DNA of 49,820 nucleotides from Oscillospiraceae bacterium. Lineage in GTDB: Bacteria > Bacillota > Clostridia > Oscillospirales > Oscillospiraceae. The position numbers and the translations under genes were made by a program. Position 1 is the stretch's first letter. Each line of letters starts with the position of its first letter. Location: contig JAFZQE010000083.1 in NCBI GenBank assembly GCA_017552325.1, positions 1 to 49,820 of the forward strand. Reading direction: 5' to 3'. Below the pieces are notes generated by a model that was given only the letters and a program-made list of their open reading frames with translations, searched no databases and was not told the DNA's origin. This document shows, piece after piece, positions 16,461-24,579 of the stretch.

Positions 16461-16491
16461 CACGTCGGTTGGAAAGGACCCAACCGACGTG
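16461..16491. repeat. Perfect intercistronic hairpin
   Basis: 12-bp perfect stem CACGTCGGTTGG (16461-16472) with CCAACCGACGTG (16480-16491), 7-nt loop, between the GntP carrier and the amidohydrolase. No T run on the coding strand. Probably a processing point separating carrier and enzyme messages. Confidence 0.7.
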
Positions 16492-16534
16492 ATAGACAGG
16501 TTTTTTGTTTACCGCCGCGCGGTCAGGGATACAC

Positions 16535-17965
16535 TCAGGCCAGGATGCCCGTGTAGTAGGCGATCAGCAGCAGGCCGAAGCAGACGAAGCCGGTGAAGAC
16601 ATTGACGAAGGTCATGTACTTGTAGCCCTGCTTGACGTCCAGGTTGGTGAACTGGGTCAGCACCCAGAAGCCGGAAGAGTTGGCGTGGTTGAAGGTCAGC
16701 GTGCCGGCGCCGATCGTCAGCGCGAGGACCAGCGGGGACAGGCCGAGGACGTCCATCATGCCGCCGAAGATGCCGACGGAGGTCATGGCGGCGGTCGTCA
16801 TGGAGCCGGTCGCGGCAAAGATGATGGCCGTGGCGACGAAGACGACGATGATGGGCGGGATGCCGGCGCCGGCGATCCACTCGCCGAGCTGGCCGATGGC
16901 GGGAGCAGTGTTCAGGATCTTGCCGAAGGCGCCGCCCATGGCGGTGACCATCAGGGGGATCATTGCGACGTCGCAGGTACGGGTGAGCCAGTTGTCGGTG
17001 ATGCAGCGGAAGAACTTCATCTCGCCGCCGTCATAATTCTTGGTGTTGCGGATGGCATTCTTGATCGTGGTCTCCTTGCGGCCGAGGGCAACAAGGATCG
17101 CGCAGACAGCGCCGCAGCAGAGGGAGAAGGTGCGGTCGCCGAACAGCTTGGTGACATTCAGCACCGGCGAATCGGCAGGCAGCGCGGCGTTGCAGATGGA
17201 GGAGACGGTCAGCAGGATGACCGGGACAAGGATCGGGGAGAGCGCCGCAAAGAAGTTGGGCAGGTTCTCGCCTTCGATCAGCAGCTCCTCGGGGCTGGCG
17301 TCGGCGGGAGCTTCTTCAATGCCGACCACGAAGTCCGGACGGGGCTCGATGAATTCCTTGGAGACCCACTTGTTCAGGACGAAGTAAGCGATGAAGAACG
17401 CGATGAAAGACAGGATCAGGCCCCAGCCGATCACGCCGCCGAGGCTGGCGCCGAGGGCGAGGGTAACGGCCAGAATGCCGGGCGTGGGAGGCACGATGCC
17501 GTGGGTCAGGAACTGACCGGTCACCAGCCAGGCAGCCATCGTGGACATCGAGGTCTTGGTGCGCTTGGCCAGAACGTTTGCGATCGGCGCGCAAAGGATC
17601 ATCGTGACGTCGCCGAACACGGGGATGGACATGATGTACGCGGTCAGAGCCACGGAGAGCTCCATCCGCTTGCCGCGGAACAGCTTGATAAAGCCGTTTG
17701 CGATGGCAATCACCGCGCCGGTGTCCTGCATGCCCATGGCAATGATACATCCAGCCAGGATGGGGATGCCTATGCTCGTGAGCGTGCCGCCAAAGCCGGC
17801 GCAGATCGTGCTCAGCGTGTTGTACAGGCCCTGATTGGTCGTGATACCAACCAGAATAGCGGTCAGGAACAAGCCCAGAACGGGGTGCATCTTGAACTTG
17901 ACCAGCAGGAGAACCAGCACAACGACAGCCAGCACCAGGATGATGAGTAAGCTAAGCGGTGTCAT
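16535..17965 (-). CDS. GntP-family carboxylate:H+ symporter
   Basis: 476-residue polytopic inner-membrane carrier of the gluconate permease (GntP) family, about 12 hydrophobic segments. Family blocks: HPVLGLFLTAILVG, GGTLTSIGIPILAGCIIAMGMQDTGA, PVFGDVTMILCAPIA, THGIVPPTPGILAVT and NHANSSGFWV near the end. GntP proteins import hydroxy- or sugar acids with protons, including gluconate, glycerate and, in some members, citrate-like acids. The ATG at 17965 follows AAAAGGAGAGGA. Its place in the operon makes it the probable entry route for the anionic substrate. Confidence 0.9.
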   Translation of the reverse strand: MTPLSLLIILVLAVVVLVLLLVKFKMHPVLGLFLTAILVGITTNQGLYNTLSTICAGFGGTLTSIGIPILAGCIIAMGMQDTGAVIAIANGFIKLFRGKRMELSVALTAYIMSIPVFGDVTMILCAPIANVLAKRTKTSMSTMAAWLVTGQFLTHGIVPPTPGILAVTLALGASLGGVIGWGLILSFIAFFIAYFVLNKWVSKEFIEPRPDFVVGIEEAPADASPEELLIEGENLPNFFAALSPILVPVILLTVSSICNAALPADSPVLNVTKLFGDRTFSLCCGAVCAILVALGRKETTIKNAIRNTKNYDGGEMKFFRCITDNWLTRTCDVAMIPLMVTAMGGAFGKILNTAPAIGQLGEWIAGAGIPPIIVVFVATAIIFAATGSMTTAAMTSVGIFGGMMDVLGLSPLVLALTIGAGTLTFNHANSSGFWVLTQFTNLDVKQGYKYMTFVNVFTGFVCFGLLLIAYYTGILA

Positions 17966-18027
17966 TTTTTCTATCCTCTCCTTTTGAAAAAAATATCATT
18001 GAATGGGTTTTCCCATTTCAATACGAC

Positions 18028-19302
18028 CTAAAGATGAAACGGAACGATATCTCCGTTTTCATCAAAGGGGATGTCCTCCGGCTCCGACAGGACCCGGATG
18101 TCCTTCCTCTGCCGGATTTCGGGCAGATAGGCGGTCGAAACGTACATCTCCTCCAGCAGCCCGGTGTTGATGATTCGGATCAGTTTGATCTCCTCCGTCT
18201 CGTACATTCCGATCGTTTCAAGAGCCGCTTCGATCGCTTTTCTGTCGTTTTCCATCACAGCGGGCTTTTTGCAGAACTCCGGCATTGAGGCCGCCAGACC
18301 GTTGACGATCACGCTGTCCCAGTTCGTGTTCTGCTCATACTTCCTGGAGATGAAATCGCACAGCCCCGGCATGCCCGGCGAGCCTGAGGAATGTTTCGTC
18401 AGCCCCAGCGCCACGATGCGCTTGATCTTCGGCGAGGCCGGCTCCGGGGAGATCAGCGGCTTGAGGATCCGGCCGACCACCTTGGTATCCATGCCGGTGC
18501 CGGAGACGTCCTTGCCCACCTCGTCGATCACCAGCACGTCCGCCTTCTCGAAGGGGAGATGCAGCGTAATCGCGTTGTATTCGGCCAGCAGCCGCGATTC
18601 TCCTTCCAGCAGGGCGTCGAAGGTCGACGTATCCAGCACGTCCAGATCGGCGATCTGGTTGCGGCAGTTTTCCACGACGCCGACGCCGAAAAGAACCTTG
18701 CCCGTCTCGACGATGCGGGAGGACACGTCGGAGAGCACGCGCGGGAAGCCCCAGCGCATGATCGCCTTGTGATAATAGGTCGCGCCGCGGAACTTGCCGA
18801 GGCCGATGGTTAGGATCTTAATGATCCCGCTCTCGAACGAATTAATGAAGTCCGTGTGCGTTTTGATACGGTTGCAGACCACGATGTGATCCGCCTCCAC
18901 GGCCAGCTTGTCCACCATGACGGACAGCCCCAGATCCCGGCTTTTCCCGATCTCCACTACGTCGATCTGCGAACGGATCGGCGCGCCGACGACATCCTCC
19001 GTCAGGCCGTAGTTCCGCAGGAACTGAGCCTGTCCCTCCGCCGTGGAAGCCCCGTGGCTGCCCATGGCCGGAATCAGAAATGGCTTGAGTCCCAGCGCCT
19101 TCAGCTCGGACACGACCGCCTTTACAACGCGCGGATAGTCCGGAATGCCGCGGCTCGTGCAGCCGACGGCCACCGTTTCGCCCGGCCTGACCTTGCCCGT
19201 TATGCCGAGCTCTTCGATTCGCCGATGGATTGTCTCTTCTACATCCGTCTTGACCGGAAGCTGAAAATCCTGCTGGATCCGGACGACTTTCGGAATGTTC
19301 AT
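18028..19302 (-). CDS. LarA/DUF2088-family protein (nickel-pincer racemase-like)
   Basis: 424-residue protein of the LarA/DUF2088 family, whose studied members are racemases or epimerases of 2-hydroxy acids using a nickel-pincer nucleotide. Visible: PVKTDVEETIHRRIEEL near the start, GSHGASTAEGQ, an NRIKTHTDF block and GIIKILTIGLGKFRGA...YYHKA, which hold candidate His/Lys ligand positions. No LarB, LarC or LarE is in the window, so cofactor supply would have to come from elsewhere. ATG at 19302 overlaps the MBL gene stop (ATGA). A role in inverting a hydroxy acid such as malate or citramalate fits the operon. Not provable here. Confidence 0.78.
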   Translation of the reverse strand: MNIPKVVRIQQDFQLPVKTDVEETIHRRIEELGITGKVRPGETVAVGCTSRGIPDYPRVVKAVVSELKALGLKPFLIPAMGSHGASTAEGQAQFLRNYGLTEDVVGAPIRSQIDVVEIGKSRDLGLSVMVDKLAVEADHIVVCNRIKTHTDFINSFESGIIKILTIGLGKFRGATYYHKAIMRWGFPRVLSDVSSRIVETGKVLFGVGVVENCRNQIADLDVLDTSTFDALLEGESRLLAEYNAITLHLPFEKADVLVIDEVGKDVSGTGMDTKVVGRILKPLISPEPASPKIKRIVALGLTKHSSGSPGMPGLCDFISRKYEQNTNWDSVIVNGLAASMPEFCKKPAVMENDRKAIEAALETIGMYETEEIKLIRIINTGLLEEMYVSTAYLPEIRQRKDIRVLSEPEDIPFDENGDIVPFHL

Positions 19303-20180
19303 TTTCTGTCGCCCCACGTGCCGCCCATTGCGAGCAGCTGGTCATAGATCCTGCTGACGCTGTTGCGCTGGAAGCCGTCCACCATTTCGTCGGGATAGCC
19401 GGTGTAGCGCTCGGTGTCGCAGTGGATAAGGTCCGGGAAGCGCAGCTCATCCTGGATCTTTTCCTTGCTGTCGCCCCGGTTCATGCGCGCGTTGATCTCG
19501 TTGACGTAGTCGAGGTACATCTGACGGTACTTCCTCGCGCCGTCCTTGTCGGTCACGTCGCCGTGGCCAGGGACGATGGTGTCCACGTCCAGTTCGTTGA
19601 GGATGAAGTCGATCGTATCGAACACGTCGGGCAGGCAGCACTCCTGGGAGGAGGGCAGGCCGCACTCGCAGACGTTGTCGCCGGAGAAGAGCACCTTTTC
19701 CTTCGGCAGATAGGCCATCAGGTTGTTGGGCGTATGGCCCTTCTTGTGGATGAGCTGGATCTCCGTGTCGCCCAGGAAGAGGGTCATGCGGTCCGTGACG
19801 GTGATGTCCGGGATGCGGTACTCGTAGTCGCCGTGGATCAGCGGCACACCCGTCGGATCGAAGTGCCCCAGCACATAGTCCATAAAGGGGCTGGTCGGGT
19901 GCCGGTCGAGCAGCGTGTCTCTCGTGCCCACGGTGGCGATCATCTCACCGCCGAAGAAATAGGCGCTGAGCGTATGGTCGATATGATGGTCGGAGATGAT
20001 CAGATATTTCGTCGGGCCGAGGGATTCGACGAACCGACGCCAGTTCATCGCGTCGGAGGCCTTGTGCGGCGAGTCAAACAGCACAACGCCCGCCGAGGTG
20101 ACGATGGCGGAATCGTTGGAACCCAGATTCTCGGTGATCGTGTAAATGTTGTCTCTGACCCGGATGATGTTCTGCGCCAT
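19299..20180 (-). CDS. Metallo-beta-lactamase-fold hydrolase with altered first metal ligand
   Basis: 293-residue MBL-fold hydrolase, probably cytoplasmic (no signal peptide). Residues 64-69 read DHHIDH, so the usual HxHxDH motif has Asp in place of its first His, while H66, D68 and H69 remain. Further ligands are in KKGHTPNN, FSGDN and VPGHGD. The substrate cannot be told: MBL enzymes open lactones, thioesters and phosphodiesters. In this operon a lactone or ester hydrolase for a ring-derived intermediate is plausible. Good AAAGGAGAG site before the ATG at 20180. Second gene of the LysR-controlled operon. Confidence 0.8.
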   Translation of the reverse strand: MAQNIIRVRDNIYTITENLGSNDSAIVTSAGVVLFDSPHKASDAMNWRRFVESLGPTKYLIISDHHIDHTLSAYFFGGEMIATVGTRDTLLDRHPTSPFMDYVLGHFDPTGVPLIHGDYEYRIPDITVTDRMTLFLGDTEIQLIHKKGHTPNNLMAYLPKEKVLFSGDNVCECGLPSSQECCLPDVFDTIDFILNELDVDTIVPGHGDVTDKDGARKYRQMYLDYVNEINARMNRGDSKEKIQDELRFPDLIHCDTERYTGYPDEMVDGFQRNSVSRIYDQLLAMGGTWGDRK

Positions 20181-20204
20181 GTTGCGTTCTCTCCTTTCCC
20201 GTTC

Positions 20205-20567
20205 TCAGAAGATGCGGCCGATAAAGCCGATCAGATTCTGTACGCGCCTCGGAGAGAAGATCTCGATAAACTCGCAGTCGCAGCCGTCGGACTCCAGCCA
20301 GTGGGCCATGCCCTTCGGGATGACGACGATGTCGCCCACCTTGGCGATTGTGTCGTCCTGGCCGTCCATGTGGATGTTGATCCTGCCCTTCTGGATCAGC
20401 ATCACCTGTTCTTCCTCCACATGAACATGGTTGGGGATCCGCATCGGGTGCTTGACCGAGATATAGTTGATGCCCATATTTTCGCCCACGACCGAACGTC
20501 TGAAATTGTTCGGCTGCACCTCGACCACCGGAAACTCTTCCCAGTTTCTCACATACAGATTTGCCAT
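20205..20567 (-). CDS. Small single-domain cupin
   Basis: 120-residue cupin with metal-binding motif 1 around HVHVEEEQV (H47, H49, E53) and motif 2 IPKGMAHW (H89). The ATG at 20567 is fixed by AGGAGG-type sequence immediately upstream. The longer frame to 20696 would run through the promoter. Such small cupins are isomerases, sensors or accessory proteins. In an anaerobe a dioxygenase role is unlikely. It is the first gene of the operon, so it could be a pathway isomerase/decarboxylase or a binding protein. No firm function. Confidence 0.8.
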   Translation of the reverse strand: MANLYVRNWEEFPVVEVQPNNFRRSVVGENMGINYISVKHPMRIPNHVHVEEEQVMLIQKGRINIHMDGQDDTIAKVGDIVVIPKGMAHWLESDGCDCEFIEIFSPRRVQNLIGFIGRIF

Positions 20568-20660
20568 AGTGATCCTCCTTTTTGATCGTTGTTGTTTTGA
20601 GACGCGCAGCAGCTCTCCGCACTTCCGTCCGCATCTCTTGCCGCTTTCTCCAAAAAAGCA

Positions 20661-20714
20661 TTGACTTTCTTCGAAATTATTGTATAATTGACTCAAATTA
20701 TAGTCAAATACTAT
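20661..20714. promoter_or_regulatory. Overlapping divergent promoters with LysR operator
   Basis: Plus strand: TTGACT (20661-20666), 16 bp, TATAAT (20683-20688), toward the LysR gene. Minus strand: TTGACT (complement of 20702-20707), 17 bp, TACAAT (complement of 20679-20684), toward the 14-gene operon. A perfect dyad ATAGT-N5-ACTAT (20700-20714), containing the LysR T-N11-A pattern, covers the minus -35 box. The two -10 boxes overlap, so firing one promoter must interfere with the other. This is the classic LysR autoregulated layout. Confidence 0.82.
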
Positions 20715-20759
20715 TTATCTTATGATTTCAATAACTTTTTCCTATTTAAAGGAGCGCTT

Positions 20760-21686
20760 ATGACTGAGAACGAACTGCTCTATATCAAGGCCGTCACCGA
20801 ACACAAAAGCATCACCCGCGCCGCGGCCTCCCTGTTTATTTCCCAGCCCTCGCTGAGCCAGGCCCTTCAGCGTATCGAAGCCGGGATCGGCACTCCGCTC
20901 TTCACCCGGACCGGCAGCGGCCTGCTCCCGACCTACGCCGGCAAAATCTATTATGAAGCCGCGCTGAAGATCCTAAAGATCCACTCGGACGTGGTCAGGG
21001 AGATCGGAGAATACTCGCAGGGTAACTCCGGCCTGCTGCACATCGGCATTTCCCCGCAGTTCGGGCAGTATGTCCTGCCCTTTATTCTGCCCCACTTCTC
21101 CCCGCTTTTTCCCAATGTTGACATCAACATCACCGAAGCGGCCTCTCATATCCTGATCGAAAAGCTCTTTTCCGGCACCTGCGACTTTGCGGTGCTCAAC
21201 TGCTCCGACGACGACTTCCAGCCTCAGTTTGAGTATGATCTTGTGATCTCCAAACCCTTTGTCATCATCGCCAACCGGGCAGACCCGATCTGCGAGCTGG
21301 CGACCATCAATCCCGCCTATCCCTTCCCCGTGCTCGATCCCTCCCACCTGCAGGACAAGCGTCTTATCATGATCCACGCCGGGCACCGTGTGCGCAAGAT
21401 GGCGGACACGATCCTGGCTCAGGCCGGCGTTCTGCAGCCGAACATCCCCTTCAGCGTGGAAACGATGCAGACCGCCTTTACTCTGGTCAGCAACGGTCTC
21501 GGCGTCTCCTTCTCACCGACCCAGTTCGCCGTGTCCATGGCGCCGCCGAACGTCCGCTTCTTTTCCATTCCCGAAAAATACAAGACCAAATGGTCCACCT
21601 GTGTCACGATCGTAAAGGACGGGCACCTCTCTCCCCCTGCGCACGGCTTTATACGCATCGTCAAAGACTATTTTCAGAACAAATAA
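20760..21686 (+). CDS. LysR-family regulator of the catabolic operon
   Basis: 308-residue LysR-type regulator: N-terminal winged helix (ELLYIKAVTEHKSITRAAASLFISQPSLSQALQ as successive short elements), linker, and a periplasmic-binding-like effector domain (RVRKMADTIL, ETMQTAFTLVSNGLGVSFSP). ATG at 20760 has AAAGGAG before it. An upstream in-frame ATG (20688) lies inside the promoter -10 box. Divergent from the 14-gene operon with a shared operator, and followed 50 bp later by the M20 hydrolase, so it probably controls both directions. The effector is likely a pathway acid. Confidence 0.92.
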   Translation: MTENELLYIKAVTEHKSITRAAASLFISQPSLSQALQRIEAGIGTPLFTRTGSGLLPTYAGKIYYEAALKILKIHSDVVREIGEYSQGNSGLLHIGISPQFGQYVLPFILPHFSPLFPNVDINITEAASHILIEKLFSGTCDFAVLNCSDDDFQPQFEYDLVISKPFVIIANRADPICELATINPAYPFPVLDPSHLQDKRLIMIHAGHRVRKMADTILAQAGVLQPNIPFSVETMQTAFTLVSNGLGVSFSPTQFAVSMAPPNVRFFSIPEKYKTKWSTCVTIVKDGHLSPPAHGFIRIVKDYFQNK

Positions 21687-21737
21687 GCCCCGGGAAAACA
21701 TTTCCCGCGCCGCCGTCAACAGAAAGGAAGACGCACG

Positions 21738-23069
21738 ATGAATCCGCACGAATACACGCAGGTCAATGACAGAACCTTTCTGTTCAGCGGGCATGAGCTG
21801 CCGGAGGATGAGCGCGAGCTGATCCGGCTCCGGCGCGATTTTCACCGCCATCCCGAGTCCGCGTGGACGGAGTACCGGACGACAGCCGTCATTCTTCGCG
21901 AGCTGAGAGCCGCGGGCATCCCCGTCCTCTACGGGCCGAGCCTGCACGAGCCCTCGTGCATGTACGGGCTCCCCCGTCCAGAAGCGGCCGAGGAGGCCTT
22001 CCGGCGCGCGGCCGGGGAGCTGGGCGGCGACGGGGAGATCCTTCCGATGCGCGGCGGCTTTACGGGCTGCATGGCGATCATCGAGGGCGGCCTGCCCGGG
22101 CCGGTGAAGATCCTTCGCGTCGATATCGACTGCAACGAGGTGGCCGAAAGCCGCTCGGCGGAGCACCGCCCCTTCCGTGAAGGCTTTTCCTCGGTACACG
22201 AGGGGCTGACCCATGCCTGCGGGCACGACGGCCATGCGGCGATCGGCGTCGTGACCGCGAAAATGATCGCCCGCCACCGTGACCGTCTGCCCGGCACGGT
22301 GAAGATCCTGTTCCAGCCCGGCGAAGAAGGGCTGCGCGGTGCCGCCAGTATGGCGGCTGCGGGCGTGGCGGATGACGTTTCCTTTCTCTTCGGAGGGCAT
22401 CTCGGGCTGACGCTCACGAAGCCCGGCGCCGTCGCTGCTTCCGCCGTCGCGATCCTGTCCAGTACCAAGCTCGATCTCCGCTTTGAGGGGAAGGCGGCCC
22501 ACGCGGGCATGTATCCCCAGCTCGGGCGCAACGCGCTCGGCGCCGCGGCGGCGGCGGTCACCAACATGCTGGCCATCGCCCGGCACGGAGACGGCGCCAG
22601 TCGCATCAACATCGGTACGCTGCACGCGGGCAGCGGGCGGAACGTGATCCCTTCCTCTGCGGAAATGCGTCTGGAGACGCGCGGTGAAACCGCGGAGATC
22701 AACCGCTACATGCTGGGCGAAGTCCGCCGCATTGCCCGGGCCGCCGCAGACATGTACGGCTGCAGCCTGACCGAGACCATCATGGGCAGCGCCGATTCCG
22801 CCGAAAGCTCTCCCGCTCTTGTTGAGCATGAAATGGCGCTCCTGCGGCAGATGAAGGAAGTCGGTGAGGTCATCCGTGAGCAGAAGTTCGGTGCGGGCGA
22901 GGATGTGACCACACTGATGCAGGTCGTACAGGACCGCGGCGGTCAGGCCGCGGAGCTGATGTTCGGCACGCCGCTGGCCGCCCCGCACCACAACGGCAGC
23001 TTTGACTTCGACGAAGCCGTTCTGCTCCTTGCCGCCAAAGTTTTCGCCGAAATCATGTTCAGCCTCTGA
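21738..23069 (+). CDS. M20-family amidohydrolase (AbgB/N-acyl amino acid hydrolase type)
   Basis: 443-residue M20D metallohydrolase. RRDFHRHPESAWTEYRT near the N-terminus, THACGHDGHAAIG (metal ligands), QPGEEGLRGA (catalytic Glu and ligand) and the dimerisation domain FEGKAAHAGMYPQLGRNA are typical. Members cleave N-acyl, N-carbamoyl or aminobenzoyl-glutamate amide bonds. It follows the LysR gene and shares an operon with an allantoinase-like cyclic amidohydrolase, suggesting ring opening followed by N-acyl or ureido hydrolysis. GAAAGGAAG precedes the ATG. No signal peptide, so cytoplasmic. Confidence 0.85.
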   Translation: MNPHEYTQVNDRTFLFSGHELPEDERELIRLRRDFHRHPESAWTEYRTTAVILRELRAAGIPVLYGPSLHEPSCMYGLPRPEAAEEAFRRAAGELGGDGEILPMRGGFTGCMAIIEGGLPGPVKILRVDIDCNEVAESRSAEHRPFREGFSSVHEGLTHACGHDGHAAIGVVTAKMIARHRDRLPGTVKILFQPGEEGLRGAASMAAAGVADDVSFLFGGHLGLTLTKPGAVAASAVAILSSTKLDLRFEGKAAHAGMYPQLGRNALGAAAAAVTNMLAIARHGDGASRINIGTLHAGSGRNVIPSSAEMRLETRGETAEINRYMLGEVRRIARAAADMYGCSLTETIMGSADSAESSPALVEHEMALLRQMKEVGEVIREQKFGAGEDVTTLMQVVQDRGGQAAELMFGTPLAAPHHNGSFDFDEAVLLLAAKVFAEIMFSL

Positions 23070-23087
23070 AGCCCGGCTTCAGAGGCT
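23061..23087 (+). repeat. Hairpin over the M20 stop codon
   Basis: Perfect 11-bp stem AGCCTCTGAAG (23061-23071) with its complement (23077-23087), 5-nt loop. The stop codon TGA of the M20 gene lies inside the left arm. No T run follows. Likely an intercistronic mRNA element. Confidence 0.65.
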
Positions 23088-23121
23088 GATGCCATATCAT
23101 CCACGGAAAGGAGACTGCACA

Positions 23122-24513
23122 ATGTGGGATCATATCGTTAAAAACGGCGTCCTGACCGACAGCCGGAGCAGTGTTCGCGCAGATCTGTACATCAGGGACG
23201 GCGTCATCGCCGCCATCAGCGCCGAAGCGCTTCCCGGCGAAGCCGCCGAGATCACCGACGCTGCCGGGAAGCTGGTTCTGCCCGGTTTTATCGACAGCCA
23301 TGTCCACAGCCGGGACGGCCGGAACGGCTTTTTTTACAAGGAGGATTTCGCGCACAGCAGCGCCGCGGGCGCGGCCGGCGGCGTGACGACCATCCTTGAA
23401 ATGCCCAATTCCAACCCCGCCGTCTACTGCGCGGATAATTTGCTTGATCTGGCCGGGGTACTCTCGCCGAAGGCCTTCACGGACTATGGCATCTGGGGAC
23501 TCTGTCTCGGCCCGGTAAACAACGGGGAACTGACCGCTCTGCGCGACGCCGGCGCCGTCGCCCTCAAGTTTTTCTGGGGTTACGCGGTCGATCTGAACAG
23601 CTACCAGCTCATTTATAATTATCGGGACGGCATGGAGAACGTCCTGCCCCCGCTGGACGACGGGCAGGTCTATCAGCTCTTCCGCGAGGCGGCCAAAACA
23701 GGCCTGCCCGTGGCCATCCATGCGGAAAACTTTGCCCTGATCCGCGCGCTCACCGAGGAGATCGGCCGCAGCGGAGACGACAGCTACGCCGCCCTGCTCG
23801 CCTCGCGTCCAGCTGTGTCCGAGCTGACGGTCATTCAGACGGCCATCGCCTTCTCCCGTGCGCTCGGGACGCGGCTCCACATTTTGCACCTGGCCGCCGG
23901 AGACGGCGTCGAACTGATCCGGCGCGCCAAACAGGAAGGCCTCCCGGTCACGGCGGAGACCTGCCCGCATTACCTGGCCCTGACCGACAAAGACGCAGAG
24001 CGCTGCGGCTCGTCCATGAAGGGCTATCCTCCGGTCCGCACGCAGCGGGATCAGGACCTGCTCTGGGAAGGGGTGCGCGACGGCACGATCTCCCTTGTCT
24101 GCTCCGATCACGCGCCGCACAGCCCGGAGGAGAAGCTGCGCGGTTTCCGGGAAGCGCCGGCAGGGACCGCCTCCATCGAAACGACGTCCATGGTCATGCT
24201 CAACGCCGTCCACGAGGGGAAGCTCGACATCCACCGCCTGGTGTCCCTGCTCAGCGAGGAGCCCGCGCGCCTCTTCGGCCTCCACCCCCGCAAAGGCTCC
24301 CTTCAGATCGGCAGCGACGCCGACCTGGTCGTCGTCGATCCGGATCTCTCCTACACCTTTCACCAGGAGGATCTGCACTCGCGCACCAAGCTCTCTCCCT
24401 ACGACGGCCGCCGCTTCTGCGGAAAGGTCGTCAAGACGATCCTCCGCGGCCGTACGGTCGCGGAAAACGGCCGCATCGTCGGCGCGCCGCGCGGCGTCTG
24501 GATCCGTCCGTGA
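23122..24513 (+). CDS. Allantoinase/hydantoinase-like cyclic amidohydrolase
   Basis: 463-residue amidohydrolase of the allantoinase/dihydroorotase/hydantoinase group. Metal-binding pieces: GFIDSHVHSRD (HxH), the carboxylysine segment VALKFFWGY, HAENF, LHILHLAAG and CSDHAPHSPEEK. The SDHAPHSPEEK block is the allantoinase/dihydroorotase form and differs from the GSDHC block of the paralogue at 15.1 kb, so the two enzymes should act on different rings. ATG at 23122 follows GGAAAGGAG. The frame extends upstream to 23002, but that part overlaps the M20 gene. Co-transcribed with the M20 hydrolase. Confidence 0.87.
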   Translation: MWDHIVKNGVLTDSRSSVRADLYIRDGVIAAISAEALPGEAAEITDAAGKLVLPGFIDSHVHSRDGRNGFFYKEDFAHSSAAGAAGGVTTILEMPNSNPAVYCADNLLDLAGVLSPKAFTDYGIWGLCLGPVNNGELTALRDAGAVALKFFWGYAVDLNSYQLIYNYRDGMENVLPPLDDGQVYQLFREAAKTGLPVAIHAENFALIRALTEEIGRSGDDSYAALLASRPAVSELTVIQTAIAFSRALGTRLHILHLAAGDGVELIRRAKQEGLPVTAETCPHYLALTDKDAERCGSSMKGYPPVRTQRDQDLLWEGVRDGTISLVCSDHAPHSPEEKLRGFREAPAGTASIETTSMVMLNAVHEGKLDIHRLVSLLSEEPARLFGLHPRKGSLQIGSDADLVVVDPDLSYTFHQEDLHSRTKLSPYDGRRFCGKVVKTILRGRTVAENGRIVGAPRGVWIRP

Positions 24514-24579
24514 AAGGAAAAAAAGAAAGCGGCGGTCTTCAGACCTCTGCTTTCCTTTCCTGCCGCCGCCGGATCCTTT

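Noticed and set aside
6044-20567. Reading the operon as an ordinary citrate fermentation cluster
   Set aside because: No oxaloacetate decarboxylase or CitS carrier is present, and the cyclic amidohydrolase, amidase, PrpF isomerase and PyrDK-like genes have no place in that pathway.
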